Shown here: in pieces, positions 52,344-61,752 of the stretch | How positions within the stretch are numbered: position 1 is the stretch's first letter | Layout of the letters: each line of letters begins with the position of its first letter | Assembly: GCA_965221485.1 (NCBI GenBank) | Contig: OZ244893.1 | Coordinates: forward strand, 868,001 to 932,000 | Reading direction: 5' to 3' | Length of the DNA stretch: 64,000 bases | From: JAJEBT01 sp965221485 | Lineage (GTDB): Bacteria; Pseudomonadota; Alphaproteobacteria; MPNO01; UBA830 | Made by a program: the position numbers and the translations under genes | Notes under the pieces: model-generated | The model's input: the letters and a program-made list of their open reading frames with translations, nothing else | What the model was told of the DNA's origin: nothing | The model's database searches: none

Positions 52344-54728
52344 ATGACGAAGGTGAATAAGCAGAAAAGGGCGAACGAGCCCGCTTGGGAACCGATCGAA
52401 AAACTGGCGATTCTGAGCGCTCTGGAACGGAAGGTCCTATGGCTGTCCAGCTGGATGATTCACAACGCCAATCATATTCGTGAGTCCCGGGACGGATTGA
52501 AGGTCGGCGGTCACCAGGCGTCATGTGCTTCCGTCACCACCCTGATGACAGCGTTGTATCTTGACGTGCTGCGCCCACAGGACCGTGTTGCTGTCAAGCC
52601 GCATGCCGCGCCGGTCTTCCACGCGATCCAGTATCTTCTTGGCCGCCAGACGCGGGCCAATATTGAACGGTTGCGCTCATTCGGTGGAGCCCAGGCCTAT
52701 CCCTCGCGCACAAAGGACAGCGATGACGTGGACATATCAACCGGGTCGGTAGGGCTCGGGGCAGCTCATACGTTGTTTTCTGCGATTGCCCGGGATTACG
52801 TGAGTTCCCGGGACCCTGCAGGAGCATGTGTCGATGCCGGCCGGATGGTGGCGATTGTCGGTGATGCGGAACTTGATGAGGGAAACATATACGAAGCGCT
52901 TCTTGAGGGATGGAAAAAGAATGTTCGCAATATCTGGTGGGTGATTGATTACAACCGCCAAAGCCTCGATTCGGTCATTACCGACCGGCTGTTCGGTCAG
53001 ATCGATCGGTTGTTTGAGTCCATGGGATGGCGCGTTGTCACGATGAAATACGGAAAGTCCCTGGAACGCGCGTTTTCATTGCCGGGAGGAGAGGCGTTGC
53101 GGGAATGGATCGACAGCTGTCCGAATTCGCTCTACGCAGCCTTGACCTACAAGGGCGGCCGGGCCTGGAGAGAGCATTTGCAACAGGACATCGGAAATGT
53201 CCCGGGTATCTGCGAACTTCTGGGGTCACATGACGACGATGGGTTGCAGGAATTGATGACCAACCTCGCCGGAAACGATCTCGAATCATGTCTTGACGCC
53301 TTTCATGCCCCGGACGACGGCTCACCGACCTGCTTTATCAGCTATACGGTAAAGGGCCATGGCCTTCCGTTCGCCGGTCACAAGGACAACCACGCGGGTC
53401 TCATGAGCGTCGAGCAAATGGAGGCATTGAGGATCCGGATGGGAGTTGAGACCGGAGCCGAATGGGATCGTTACTCGGGCCTGGGCATGGAACCGTCCGT
53501 TCTTGCCCGATATCTGGAAAACGTTCCGTTCGCGCAGGTCTATCCCCGCCGGTACCAGGCGGCCAGGGTCACAGTCCCCGGCCGCCTGGAGATCGACGTC
53601 CGTCCCCGGATGTCCACCCAGGAAGGGTTCGGACAGATCCTCAACCGGCTTGGACGATCTGACAGCGAACTGGCGGACCGGATCGTTACCGTATCCCCCG
53701 ATGTGGCGGTTTCGACAAGTCTTGGACCCTGGGTGAACCAGAGAGGAATTTTCAGCGAGACGGAACAGGCTGACATCTTTGCCGAAGAGCATGTCGTTTC
53801 GGCGCAGAAGTGGAAAATGTCCCCGTCTGGCCAGCATGTGGAGCTCGGGATCGCCGAGACCAACCTGTTCCTTCAGCTTTCGGCGCTGGGGCTGTCGGGG
53901 AGCATGTTCGGATTCCGTCTCCTGCCGGTCGGGACGGTCTATGATCCCTTTATCCGCCGCGGGCTGGATGCGATGCATTACGGGTGTTACCAGGACGCCA
54001 GGTTCATGTTGGTTGCGACACCGTCAGGGATTTCTCTTGCACCCGAAGGCGGGGCGCACCAGTCTGCCGAGACACCCCTTATCACGCTCGCGCAGCCCGG
54101 AATGGCAGCATTTGAACCGGCGTTTGTTGATGAGCTCGCCGAAATCATGCGCTGGGGTTTCGAATACATGCAGGCTGAAGACGGAGGCAGTGTGGCCTTG
54201 CGTCTGTCAACCCGGATCATCCCGCAGCCACAACGGGAATTCGACCTGGAGGCACGGGAAGCAATCGTTGCCGGCGGGTACTGGCTTGATCCGCCCGGGC
54301 CTTCTTCGCAACTGGCCATTGTCTGCATGGGTGCGGTTGTTCCGGAAGCGATTGAAGCCGTCAGGAGTCTCAGGGAGGACGTGCCGGGGACCGGGTTGCT
54401 GGCCGTCACCTCTCCGGAACGTCTTTACGCTGACTGGATGGAAACGCGCCAGTTGCGAAGAAGCGGCCGTAAAGGGATTGCGGCGCATGTCGAACGCCTC
54501 CTGGGTCATCTGGACAGGCATTGTGCTCTTGTAACGGTCTGTGATGGCCATTCCGCGACACTGGCGTGGCTCGGTTCTGTAGCGGGTCAGCCGATTTATC
54601 CGCTCGGTGTTGACCGGTTTGGGCAATCCGGAGACGTGGCGGATCTGTATGCGTATTACGGAATCGATACCGATGCCATTCTGGACGCAGCCGCTCGCGC
54701 CCTTGTCCGGCACTTGCATGACAGTTGA
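52344..54728 (+). CDS. AceE-like 2-oxoacid dehydrogenase E1 component (MdeB-like)
   Basis: A 794-residue thiamin-diphosphate enzyme of the homodimeric AceE type, shorter than AceE (about 887). The ThDP-binding GDAELDEGN is at residues 173-181, and the HAAPVFHAIQYLLG and TGSVGLGAAHTLF segments are characteristic. Pyrimidine- and transketolase-like C-terminal domains follow. No E2 or E3 genes are nearby, so it must use shared partners or act alone. With the divergent Lrp gene it fits an alpha-ketobutyrate dehydrogenase E1 (MdeB); no MdeA-like gene is present. Confidence 0.83.
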   Translation: MTKVNKQKRANEPAWEPIEKLAILSALERKVLWLSSWMIHNANHIRESRDGLKVGGHQASCASVTTLMTALYLDVLRPQDRVAVKPHAAPVFHAIQYLLGRQTRANIERLRSFGGAQAYPSRTKDSDDVDISTGSVGLGAAHTLFSAIARDYVSSRDPAGACVDAGRMVAIVGDAELDEGNIYEALLEGWKKNVRNIWWVIDYNRQSLDSVITDRLFGQIDRLFESMGWRVVTMKYGKSLERAFSLPGGEALREWIDSCPNSLYAALTYKGGRAWREHLQQDIGNVPGICELLGSHDDDGLQELMTNLAGNDLESCLDAFHAPDDGSPTCFISYTVKGHGLPFAGHKDNHAGLMSVEQMEALRIRMGVETGAEWDRYSGLGMEPSVLARYLENVPFAQVYPRRYQAARVTVPGRLEIDVRPRMSTQEGFGQILNRLGRSDSELADRIVTVSPDVAVSTSLGPWVNQRGIFSETEQADIFAEEHVVSAQKWKMSPSGQHVELGIAETNLFLQLSALGLSGSMFGFRLLPVGTVYDPFIRRGLDAMHYGCYQDARFMLVATPSGISLAPEGGAHQSAETPLITLAQPGMAAFEPAFVDELAEIMRWGFEYMQAEDGGSVALRLSTRIIPQPQREFDLEAREAIVAGGYWLDPPGPSSQLAIVCMGAVVPEAIEAVRSLREDVPGTGLLAVTSPERLYADWMETRQLRRSGRKGIAAHVERLLGHLDRHCALVTVCDGHSATLAWLGSVAGQPIYPLGVDRFGQSGDVADLYAYYGIDTDAILDAAARALVRHLHDS

Positions 54729-54836
54729 CGGGCAGAGCCTTCCCGGCTAGATCATGCCGCCATCATTTGAGCCGTCACAGGATGCTCCATCAGTTGACGG
54801 ATGCTGCAAGGAAGGGGTAGTTAGCTTCCCGCGGAA

Positions 54837-54921
<85 letters not shown>

Positions 54922-54975
54922 ACGCCGCAAGCACACAGGAACGACACCAAAACTCAACTTTGCCAGAGAAAGCAT

Positions 54976-56397
54976 ATGGAAGTCATTGAGACAGCCAGTG
55001 ACGGGTTGCGACGTGAACTTGACGTCACGGTTCCCAGTTCTGACCTTGAGGAACCAACCAACCGGGAGCTGGTCGAACTGGGAAAGGCCGTAAGGATACC
55101 GGGTTTCCGTCCGGGAAAGGTACCGCTCCGTGTCTTGAGACGGAGATTCCTGAGTTCCATAAGGAATTCCGTTGTCAGTGAGGTTCTGAACAAGTCGGTT
55201 CAGAAGGTTGTGGAAGAAAAGGGATTTGATCCGGTCGAACCGCCAACGGTCAATATTACCCGCAATGAAGATGGAGAAGATCTCCAGTACAATCTCATAG
55301 TTGACCTCAAACCCGAAATCGCGCCTATCGACTTTTCTGCGCTCAAGCTGGAACGGCTGGTTGCAAATATTTCGGATGAGGTTCTTGAGAGCGAGCTCGA
55401 GCAGGTGGCTCTGGCCCATCGCGAATACAGCCCCGTTGCTGGACGGGAAGCCGAGATGGGTGATCAGATCCTCTTCGATTCTGTTCTCAGTGTCAATGGA
55501 GAACCCGTTTCGGGTAGGGAGGTTACCGACCAGATCATTGTCCTGAACAGCGAGCAGCTGTTGCCGGAGTATCTTGATCAGCTGCTTGGGTCCAAGGCAG
55601 GTGACAAACGGGATCTGGAAGCTATGGGTGTCAAGGAGACAGAAGACGATTCGGAACCCGAGGGCACGGTCCATTCAGTCGTGGTGAAGGAGGTGCGGAA
55701 ACCGGAACCAATAGAATTGAACGATGAGTTTGCAAAAAGAGTAAATTATGAAAGTCTGGATGATCTGAGAACCGGGCTTCAGCAACTTCTGGCAGAAAAG
55801 CATGATAAGCTTTCGTTTGAAATTCTCAAGTCCCAAATGGTTTTGAAAATTCAGAAGGACCTTGATTTTGATGTGCCCAAGGGAATGCATGAGAAGCAGG
55901 TTGGCGTCCTTCAATCGACTTTCGAGAGAAACAAGAGGGATGGTACTCTTGAGGAAGAATTTGAAGACAAGTCAGAAGAGGAAATGAAAGAATATTTTGT
56001 GGAACTGGCAAAAAAACAAGTTCGACAAGGGTTATTTTTTCTGGATGTTGCTTCGAAAAACGGCCTTGAAGCCAGCGAACAGGAAGTCAATCTCGGAATT
56101 CGAAGTAATGCGCATGCAATGGGGGTACGGAACGAAGATCAGGTCATATCCTTCGTAAATAATGCCAATATTCGGGACCAGGTAATGTACGAATTGACTC
56201 AAAACAAGGTTATGGAATATATCCTGGAATTGGCGGATGTCACGGACAGGACGGTTTCTCCTGAAGAATTGAAGTTGGCTGAAACAGAAGTCGAGAAGCA
56301 GCTGAGTGCGATGGAAGCATCGGACCCTGCGGAGAAAAACACGCCGGAACCACAGAACCCGGAACCACAGAACCCGGAACAACAGAACGATGAATGA
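54976..56397 (+). CDS. tig: Trigger factor (ribosome-associated chaperone)
   Basis: 473 residues from the ATG at 54976 (AGAGAAAG upstream); the open frame extends into the tRNA and that part is not protein. The ribosome-binding signature is FRPGKVP at residues 44-50; the FKBP-type PPIase domain spans roughly 150-245; then a helical chaperone domain. The C-terminus is a short acidic Pro/Gln tail built on a DNA tandem repeat. First of the tig-clpP-clpX-lon-HU block. Confidence 0.95.
   Translation: MEVIETASDGLRRELDVTVPSSDLEEPTNRELVELGKAVRIPGFRPGKVPLRVLRRRFLSSIRNSVVSEVLNKSVQKVVEEKGFDPVEPPTVNITRNEDGEDLQYNLIVDLKPEIAPIDFSALKLERLVANISDEVLESELEQVALAHREYSPVAGREAEMGDQILFDSVLSVNGEPVSGREVTDQIIVLNSEQLLPEYLDQLLGSKAGDKRDLEAMGVKETEDDSEPEGTVHSVVVKEVRKPEPIELNDEFAKRVNYESLDDLRTGLQQLLAEKHDKLSFEILKSQMVLKIQKDLDFDVPKGMHEKQVGVLQSTFERNKRDGTLEEEFEDKSEEEMKEYFVELAKKQVRQGLFFLDVASKNGLEASEQEVNLGIRSNAHAMGVRNEDQVISFVNNANIRDQVMYELTQNKVMEYILELADVTDRTVSPEELKLAETEVEKQLSAMEASDPAEKNTPEPQNPEPQNPEQQNDE
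56344..56388 (+). repeat. 15-base tandem repeat encoding the PEPQN tail of trigger factor
   Basis: Three consecutive copies of CCGGAACCACAGAAC at 56344-56358, 56359-56373 and 56374-56388 (the third with one change, C to A). They encode repeated Pro-Glu-Pro-Gln-Asn at the extreme C-terminus. Copy number could vary between strains by slippage without disturbing the reading frame. Confidence 0.85.
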
Positions 56398-56466
56398 TCC
56401 TCGTCCCGTTCGGTCGGGAACTCTGGCTTCAGACGCTCATCAGAGCTGGAAGATGGCAGGTGTCGC

Positions 56467-57108
56467 ATGAAAAAGCTTGATGAGGTTCGAATGAATGCGC
56501 TTGTTCCCATCGTGGTCGAGCAATCCAGCCGTGGAGAGCGTGCCTATGACATTTATTCCCGGCTGTTGCGAGAAAGGATTATCTTTCTTATCGGACCCGT
56601 GGACGACCATGTGGCGAGCCTGATCAGCGCGCAATTACTGTTCCTGGAATCGGAAAATCCGGGAAAGGACATTTCATTCTACATCAATTCGCCGGGCGGG
56701 CTGGTGACATCGGGACTGGCGATTTACGACACCATGCAGTACATCCGACCTGACGTGTCTACGGTCTGTATCGGACAGGCTGCCTCGATGGGGTCCCTGC
56801 TTCTTGCCGCCGGAGCGAAGGGAAAGCGCTTCAGTCTTCCGAATTCGCGAATCATGGTTCATCAGCCATCCGGGGGTTTTCAGGGGCAGGCGACAGACAT
56901 CGAAATTCAGGCACGGGAAATTCTTGCCCTTCGCTCCCGACTGAACGAAATCTATGTCAAGCACACGAATCAGGACATCAAGACAATTGAAGCAGCGGTG
57001 GAGCGCGATACGTTTCTGACGGCTGCGGAAGCCCAGGAATTCGGGCTCCTGGACGAGGTTGTTACCGAACGCCCGGCCCCTGAAGACAGCGAGGAAAAAG
57101 AGGAGTGA
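56467..57108 (+). CDS. clpP: ATP-dependent Clp protease proteolytic subunit
   Basis: A 213-residue serine peptidase. With the ATG at 56467 as residue 1 the triad is Ser107 (GQAASMGS), His132 (MVHQPSGG) and Asp181 (VERDTFL). The start could also be the ATG at 56491 (NALVPIVVEQ), nearer the usual family N-terminus. It forms the double-heptameric chamber used by ClpX, the next gene but 170 bases away. Confidence 0.96.
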   Translation: MKKLDEVRMNALVPIVVEQSSRGERAYDIYSRLLRERIIFLIGPVDDHVASLISAQLLFLESENPGKDISFYINSPGGLVTSGLAIYDTMQYIRPDVSTVCIGQAASMGSLLLAAGAKGKRFSLPNSRIMVHQPSGGFQGQATDIEIQAREILALRSRLNEIYVKHTNQDIKTIEAAVERDTFLTAAEAQEFGLLDEVVTERPAPEDSEEKEE

Positions 57109-57279
57109 ACGGGAGGGGCGAAGCCGGGCCATGATGACCACCCGGAAGCTGACACGAGGCGTCAGTTCTGTTGGAACAAAGCCTGGAGCGCCGGGTGCTG
57201 CGGTTGAGGATTGTTGATGGACCGATGTGGTGAACTTCTGTAACCTGTGAATTCAGAGCCCAAGGGGGCGGGGGTAGTC

Positions 57280-58542
57280 ATGAGCAAGTCCGGCGGCGAT
57301 TCGAAAAGCGTTCTTTATTGCTCGTTTTGTGGCAAGAGCCAGCACGAGGTAAGAAAGCTCATTGCGGGTCCAACCGTATTTATCTGTGATGAGTGCGTTG
57401 AACTGTGCATGGACATCATTCGCGAGGAGAACAAGACCACACTTGTTCGATCTCGCGACGGCGTTCCCACTCCTCGCGAGATCTGCGATGTTCTTGACGA
57501 TTACGTGATCGGTCAGAATTATGCGAAGCGGGTGCTGTCTGTCGCCGTCCACAATCACTACAAGCGACTGGCCCATGGCCAGAAAAACAATGATGTCGAG
57601 ATCGGAAAATCGAACATCATCCTGATTGGCCCGACCGGGAGCGGAAAGACTCTTCTGGCACAAACCCTTGCTCGCATTCTCGACGTGCCCTTCACAATGG
57701 CCGACGCAACGACCCTCACCGAAGCCGGCTATGTCGGAGAAGATGTGGAGAACATCATTCTCAAACTGCTTCAGGCGGCGGACTACAATGTGGATCGGGC
57801 ACAAAGAGGTATTGTCTATATCGACGAAGTGGACAAGATTTCCCGAAAGGCGGACAACCCTTCCATAACACGGGACGTATCCGGGGAAGGCGTGCAGCAG
57901 GCGCTCCTCAAGATCATGGAAGGCACGGTAGCATCGGTGCCGCCGCAGGGGGGGCGCAAGCATCCCCAGCAGGAATTCCTTCAGGTGGATACCACCAACA
58001 TACTGTTCATCTGTGGCGGTGCTTTCGGGCGACTTGACAAGATCATCAGCAACCGCGGCCAGGGATCCAGTATTGGTTTTGGGGCTGACGTTCGCAATCC
58101 GGATGGACGATCGACCGGCGAGATCCTGAGGGACGTGCAGCCGGAGGATCTGCTGATGTTTGGTCTCATTCCCGAATTCGTGGGACGGTTACCGGTGATT
58201 GCGACCCTCGAGGATCTTGATGAGGACGCGCTGGTAGAGATCCTGACGACGCCCAACAACGCGCTGGTCAAGCAGTATCGTCGCTTGTTCGAGATGCAGG
58301 ACGTCAAGCTCACGTTCAGCGATGATGCCTTGCGGTCCGTGGCAAAAAAGGCGATCGATCGAAAGACCGGAGCGCGTGGTCTCCGGTCCATCATGGAAAG
58401 CATTTTGCTTGACACCATGTTCGAACTGCCTGGTCTCGAAGAGGTTGAGGAAATTGCGGTCAATGGTGAAGTGGTCGAAGGCCGGGCGCAGCCTCTTTAC
58501 ATTTACTGCGATCGTCTCAAGGAGAGCGGGGAACCGGCCTGA
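57280..58542 (+). CDS. clpX: ATP-dependent Clp protease ATP-binding subunit ClpX
   Basis: 420 residues from the ATG at 57280 (an in-frame upstream start at 57247 is less typical). The zinc-binding C4 is C14, C17, C36, C39; Walker A GPTGSGKT is at 117-124; the pore loop GYVGEDVE and Walker B IVYIDEVDKIS follow. It unfolds tagged substrates and feeds them to ClpP. Confidence 0.97.
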   Translation: MSKSGGDSKSVLYCSFCGKSQHEVRKLIAGPTVFICDECVELCMDIIREENKTTLVRSRDGVPTPREICDVLDDYVIGQNYAKRVLSVAVHNHYKRLAHGQKNNDVEIGKSNIILIGPTGSGKTLLAQTLARILDVPFTMADATTLTEAGYVGEDVENIILKLLQAADYNVDRAQRGIVYIDEVDKISRKADNPSITRDVSGEGVQQALLKIMEGTVASVPPQGGRKHPQQEFLQVDTTNILFICGGAFGRLDKIISNRGQGSSIGFGADVRNPDGRSTGEILRDVQPEDLLMFGLIPEFVGRLPVIATLEDLDEDALVEILTTPNNALVKQYRRLFEMQDVKLTFSDDALRSVAKKAIDRKTGARGLRSIMESILLDTMFELPGLEEVEEIAVNGEVVEGRAQPLYIYCDRLKESGEPA

Positions 58543-58554
58543 CACCATCCATGG

Positions 58555-58582
58555 CTTGAATTCGAGCGCAATTGAACCATGT
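58555..58582 (+). promoter_or_regulatory. Candidate heat-shock (sigma-32-type) promoter of lon
   Basis: CTTGAA at 58555-58560 and CCATGT at 58577-58582, spaced by 16 bases, resemble the sigma-32 consensus CTTGAA and CCCCATNT. It lies about 60 bases before the lon start, where a stress promoter would be expected. Confidence 0.4.
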
Positions 58583-58642
58583 TACGAATCTGTGTGATGC
58601 TCGGCATGTTGCTGGTGCTTTCGCCGTGATGAAGGAGTTCAA

Positions 58643-61036
58643 ATGACGGGTTCTTCGAGTTCTGCAACGTTTCCTGTTCTGCCCCTTCGGGATATTGTTG
58701 TCTTTCCCCATATGATTGTCCCGCTGTTCGTCGGACGGGAAAAGTCTGTGCGTGCGCTTCAGGGCGACAAGCAGATCCTTCTGGTGGCACAGAAGAATGC
58801 TGTCGAGGATGACCCCGTGACCGAAGACATTTACACGGTCGGTACGGTCGGCACCGTCCTTCAGTTGCTGAAGCTGCCTGACGGGACCGTAAAGGTGCTT
58901 GTCGAGGGAAGTCAGCGGGCCAGAATTCTGGGATACACGGAGAATCAGGACTTTTTCGAGGCCGAAGCGGAGCTGCTGGAAGAAGACGAGACAGACCGGG
59001 ATATGGAGGCGCTGGCGGCGTCTGCCATAAAGCAGTTCGAACAGTATATCAAACTCAACAAGAAGGTACCTCCGGAGGTTCTGGTCTCCCTCAATCAGAT
59101 TGAAGATCACGGAAAGCTCGCGGATACCATTGCTTCCCATCTTGCGCTCAAGATATCGGAGAAACAGGAACTTCTCGAGTTGACATCGCCAGCAGACCGG
59201 CTGGAGAAAGCGTTCTCCTTCATGGAGGCGGAGATCGGCGTTTTGCGGGTCGAGAAGCGGATTCGAAACCGCGTGAAGCGTCAGATGGAGAAGACGCAGC
59301 GCGAGTATTACCTGAACGAACAGCTCAAGGCGATCCAGAAAGAACTGGGCGGCACCGAAGATGGTGGCGATGAAACCAGTGAACTCGAGCGAAAAATCGA
59401 GAAAACAAAACTCAGCAAGGAGGCCCGGGAGAAAGCAACAGCGGAACTCAAGAAACTCCGGTCGATGAGTCCGATGTCTGCCGAGGCCACCGTGGTGCGA
59501 AATTACCTTGACTGGCTTCTGAACATTCCCTGGAGAAAGCGTTCGCGGGTCAAGAAGAACATTCACAATGCGGAGAAGATCCTCAACGCCGATCACTACG
59601 GACTTGAAAAAGTGAAGGAACGTATCCTGGAGTATCTGGCAGTCCAGATCCGGGTTGGCAAGGTCAAGGGACCAATTCTCTGTCTCGTGGGGCCCCCCGG
59701 TGTGGGGAAGACTTCGCTGGGAAAATCGATCGCGCGTTCGACCGGCCGCAACTTCGTTCGGATTTCCCTCGGCGGTGTAAGGGATGAAGCGGAAATCCGC
59801 GGGCACCGTCGTACCTATATCGGATCAATGCCGGGAAAAATCATCCAGAGCATAAAGAAGGCCAAGACGTCGAATCCGCTTTTCCTGCTGGACGAGGTGG
59901 ACAAGTTGGGAGCGGACTGGCGCGGGGATCCGACCTCGGCGTTGCTGGAAGTCCTGGATCCGGAACAGAACAACACTTTTCAGGACCATTATCTTGAGGT
60001 CGACTATGACCTGTCCGATGTGTTGTTTGTCACCACCGCGAACACCCTGCGGATGCCCCAGCCGCTCCTGGACCGGATGGAGGTCATCAGACTTTCCGGT
60101 TATACCGAAGACGAAAAACTCGGGATTGCCCGCCGTCACCTGATCGCAAAGCAGATGGACGCACACGGGTTGAAAAAAACCGAATGGTCCATCTCCGATG
60201 ACGCGCTTCGGAACCTGATTCGCCTCTATACCCGGGAAGCCGGCGTACGGAACCTGGAGCGGGAGATTGCCAATCTGGCGCGCAAGGCCGTCAAGGAAAT
60301 CACGTCGGCCAAGAAGAAATCTGTTCGCGTCACGACCCGAAACCTGAGCAATTATGCGGGGGTGCCGCGCTATCGGTTTGGCGAAGTGGAAAGCGAAGAC
60401 CTGGTCGGCGTGACGACGGGGCTGGCATGGACGGAAGTCGGGGGTGAACTCCTGTCGGTCGAGGCGCTGATCATGCCGGGGAAGGGCCAGATCTCCCATA
60501 CCGGCAAACTTGGCGATGTCATGACCGAGTCCATCCAGGCAGCCCGGAGTTATGTCCGTTCACGCATGGCCATTTTCGGAATTCAGCCGAAGTATTTCGA
60601 CAAGCGTGACGTTCACATTCACATTCCCGAGGGCGCCACGCCCAAGGATGGCCCCTCGGCGGGCATCGCGATGTGTACCTCCATAGTTTCGGCCTATACG
60701 GGCATACCGGTCCGGCGCGATGTTGCCATGACCGGCGAGGTCACTTTGCGGGGCCGTGTCCTTCCCATAGGTGGTCTGAAGGAAAAACTGTTGGCTGCAC
60801 ATCGAGGTGGCATCGATACGGTACTGGTGCCGAAGGAAAACGAAAAGGATCTGGTTGAAATTCCGGATAACGTCAAGAAGGGCCTGAATATCATTCCGGT
60901 CGGAACTGTGGATGAGGTTCTGGATCAGGCCTTGACGAGGAAACCTGTTCCCGTCGAACTTGAAGAGGAGGACGGGCCGGAAGCCATCCCGTCGCAGGGG
61001 GCTGGTGAAGAAATCAGCGACGTCGTCACACACTGA
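58643..61036 (+). CDS. lon: ATP-dependent protease Lon
   Basis: A 797-residue soluble LonA. The N-terminal substrate-binding domain starts FPVLPLRDIVVFP, the Walker A GPPGVGKTSLGKS is near residue 350, Walker B LFLLDEVDKLG follows, and the Ser-Lys dyad is Ser672 (PKDGPSAGIAM) and Lys715 (43 residues apart, as in E. coli Lon). It degrades misfolded and regulatory proteins. Positioned between clpX and HU as in most Alphaproteobacteria. Confidence 0.97.
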   Translation: MTGSSSSATFPVLPLRDIVVFPHMIVPLFVGREKSVRALQGDKQILLVAQKNAVEDDPVTEDIYTVGTVGTVLQLLKLPDGTVKVLVEGSQRARILGYTENQDFFEAEAELLEEDETDRDMEALAASAIKQFEQYIKLNKKVPPEVLVSLNQIEDHGKLADTIASHLALKISEKQELLELTSPADRLEKAFSFMEAEIGVLRVEKRIRNRVKRQMEKTQREYYLNEQLKAIQKELGGTEDGGDETSELERKIEKTKLSKEAREKATAELKKLRSMSPMSAEATVVRNYLDWLLNIPWRKRSRVKKNIHNAEKILNADHYGLEKVKERILEYLAVQIRVGKVKGPILCLVGPPGVGKTSLGKSIARSTGRNFVRISLGGVRDEAEIRGHRRTYIGSMPGKIIQSIKKAKTSNPLFLLDEVDKLGADWRGDPTSALLEVLDPEQNNTFQDHYLEVDYDLSDVLFVTTANTLRMPQPLLDRMEVIRLSGYTEDEKLGIARRHLIAKQMDAHGLKKTEWSISDDALRNLIRLYTREAGVRNLEREIANLARKAVKEITSAKKKSVRVTTRNLSNYAGVPRYRFGEVESEDLVGVTTGLAWTEVGGELLSVEALIMPGKGQISHTGKLGDVMTESIQAARSYVRSRMAIFGIQPKYFDKRDVHIHIPEGATPKDGPSAGIAMCTSIVSAYTGIPVRRDVAMTGEVTLRGRVLPIGGLKEKLLAAHRGGIDTVLVPKENEKDLVEIPDNVKKGLNIIPVGTVDEVLDQALTRKPVPVELEEEDGPEAIPSQGAGEEISDVVTH

Positions 61037-61165
61037 ACGTGACCGCAGCGCGGGCCCGGAAGGGGCCGGTTTCCGGGAGGCTGATCCTTTCGCGAACCGG
61101 TCCGCCTCGATCCATGATTGCGAACGAATCACCAGGCCAATTGCTGACAACGAACAATAGTTCTT

Positions 61166-61184
61166 GAAAAACAATAGGTTTTTC
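61166..61184. other. Hairpin GAAAAAC-AATAG-GTTTTTC upstream of HU promoter
   Basis: A perfect 7-base inverted repeat, GAAAAAC (61166-61172) and GTTTTTC (61178-61184), ending four bases before the -35 element of the HU promoter. It could be a weak terminator for lon or a protein-binding site for HU regulation. Confidence 0.35.
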
Positions 61185-61187
61185 GGG

Positions 61188-61217
61188 TTGACGGTGTTCG
61201 AATGGTCCCTCTACATT
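61188..61217 (+). promoter_or_regulatory. Sigma-70 promoter of the HU gene
   Basis: TTGACG (61188-61193), 18-base spacer, TACATT (61212-61217). Both hexamers are close to consensus and the predicted start near 61225 leaves a leader of about 75 bases before the GTG at 61302. This suits a strongly expressed nucleoid protein. Confidence 0.65.
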
Positions 61218-61301
61218 TTGCGGGTTGGGCAGAAACCATGCTCATGACAATGCCATGAAGGATTTCCCCTGTATGGATCCGTCAACGCGAAAGGGGCCGA
61301 T

Positions 61302-61577
61302 GTGAACAAGAACGATCTCGTAACTGCTGTAGTTGATACTGCAGCCCTCTCCAAATCTGATGCCGCGCGCGCCGTCGATGCAGTGTTCGGCTGCATTACC
61401 AACTCCCTGCAAGGCGGGTCCGATGTAAGAATTGCGGGCTTCGGCTCATTCACTGTTGTTGATCGCAAGGCGACAACGGGACGAAACCCCAAGACGGGAG
61501 AAGTCCTGCAGATTGCCGCATCCCGTCAAGCAAAGTTCAAGCCTGCCAAGGCACTGAAGGACGCCGTCCGGTCCTGA
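61302..61577 (+). CDS. hupB: DNA-binding protein HU
   Basis: A 91-residue HU/IHF-fold protein starting at GTG 61302 (MNKNDLVTAVVD). The DNA-binding arm FTVVDRKATTGRNPKTGEVL and the GFGSF hydrophobic core are intact. Follows lon in the same orientation; the dedicated promoter makes separate transcription likely. Confidence 0.95.
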   Translation: MNKNDLVTAVVDTAALSKSDAARAVDAVFGCITNSLQGGSDVRIAGFGSFTVVDRKATTGRNPKTGEVLQIAASRQAKFKPAKALKDAVRS

Positions 61578-61594
61578 ACCGGAGTTCTGCAGAC

Positions 61595-61621
61595 GGCCCC
61601 GGCGAAACAGTGTTCGGGGTC
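61595..61621 (+). terminator. Possible terminator after HU
   Basis: GGCCCCG (61595-61601) pairs with CGGGGTC (61615-61621), seven pairs including one G-T, followed after seven bases by CTTTT. The loop is 13 bases and the T-run short, so it is only a plausible terminator. Confidence 0.3.
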
Positions 61622-61752
61622 ATCATGATCTTTTGTCCCGTCTTGGAAGAGGACAGGCGGGTGTTTGGTGGAGACAGGATTGGCTCGTGGAATACGATGG
61701 CTGGTCCTTGACCCGCCGGGCCGCATAGAGGGCCGGTGGCTTCCGGCGTTTA

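Noticed and set aside
53322..53978. 218-codon minus-strand ORF inside the AceE-like gene
   Set aside because: Shadow of a strongly conserved ThDP enzyme; no own start context.
58517..59806. 429-codon minus-strand ORF opposite lon
   Set aside because: Antisense to the Lon N-terminal and AAA domains; no recognisable product.
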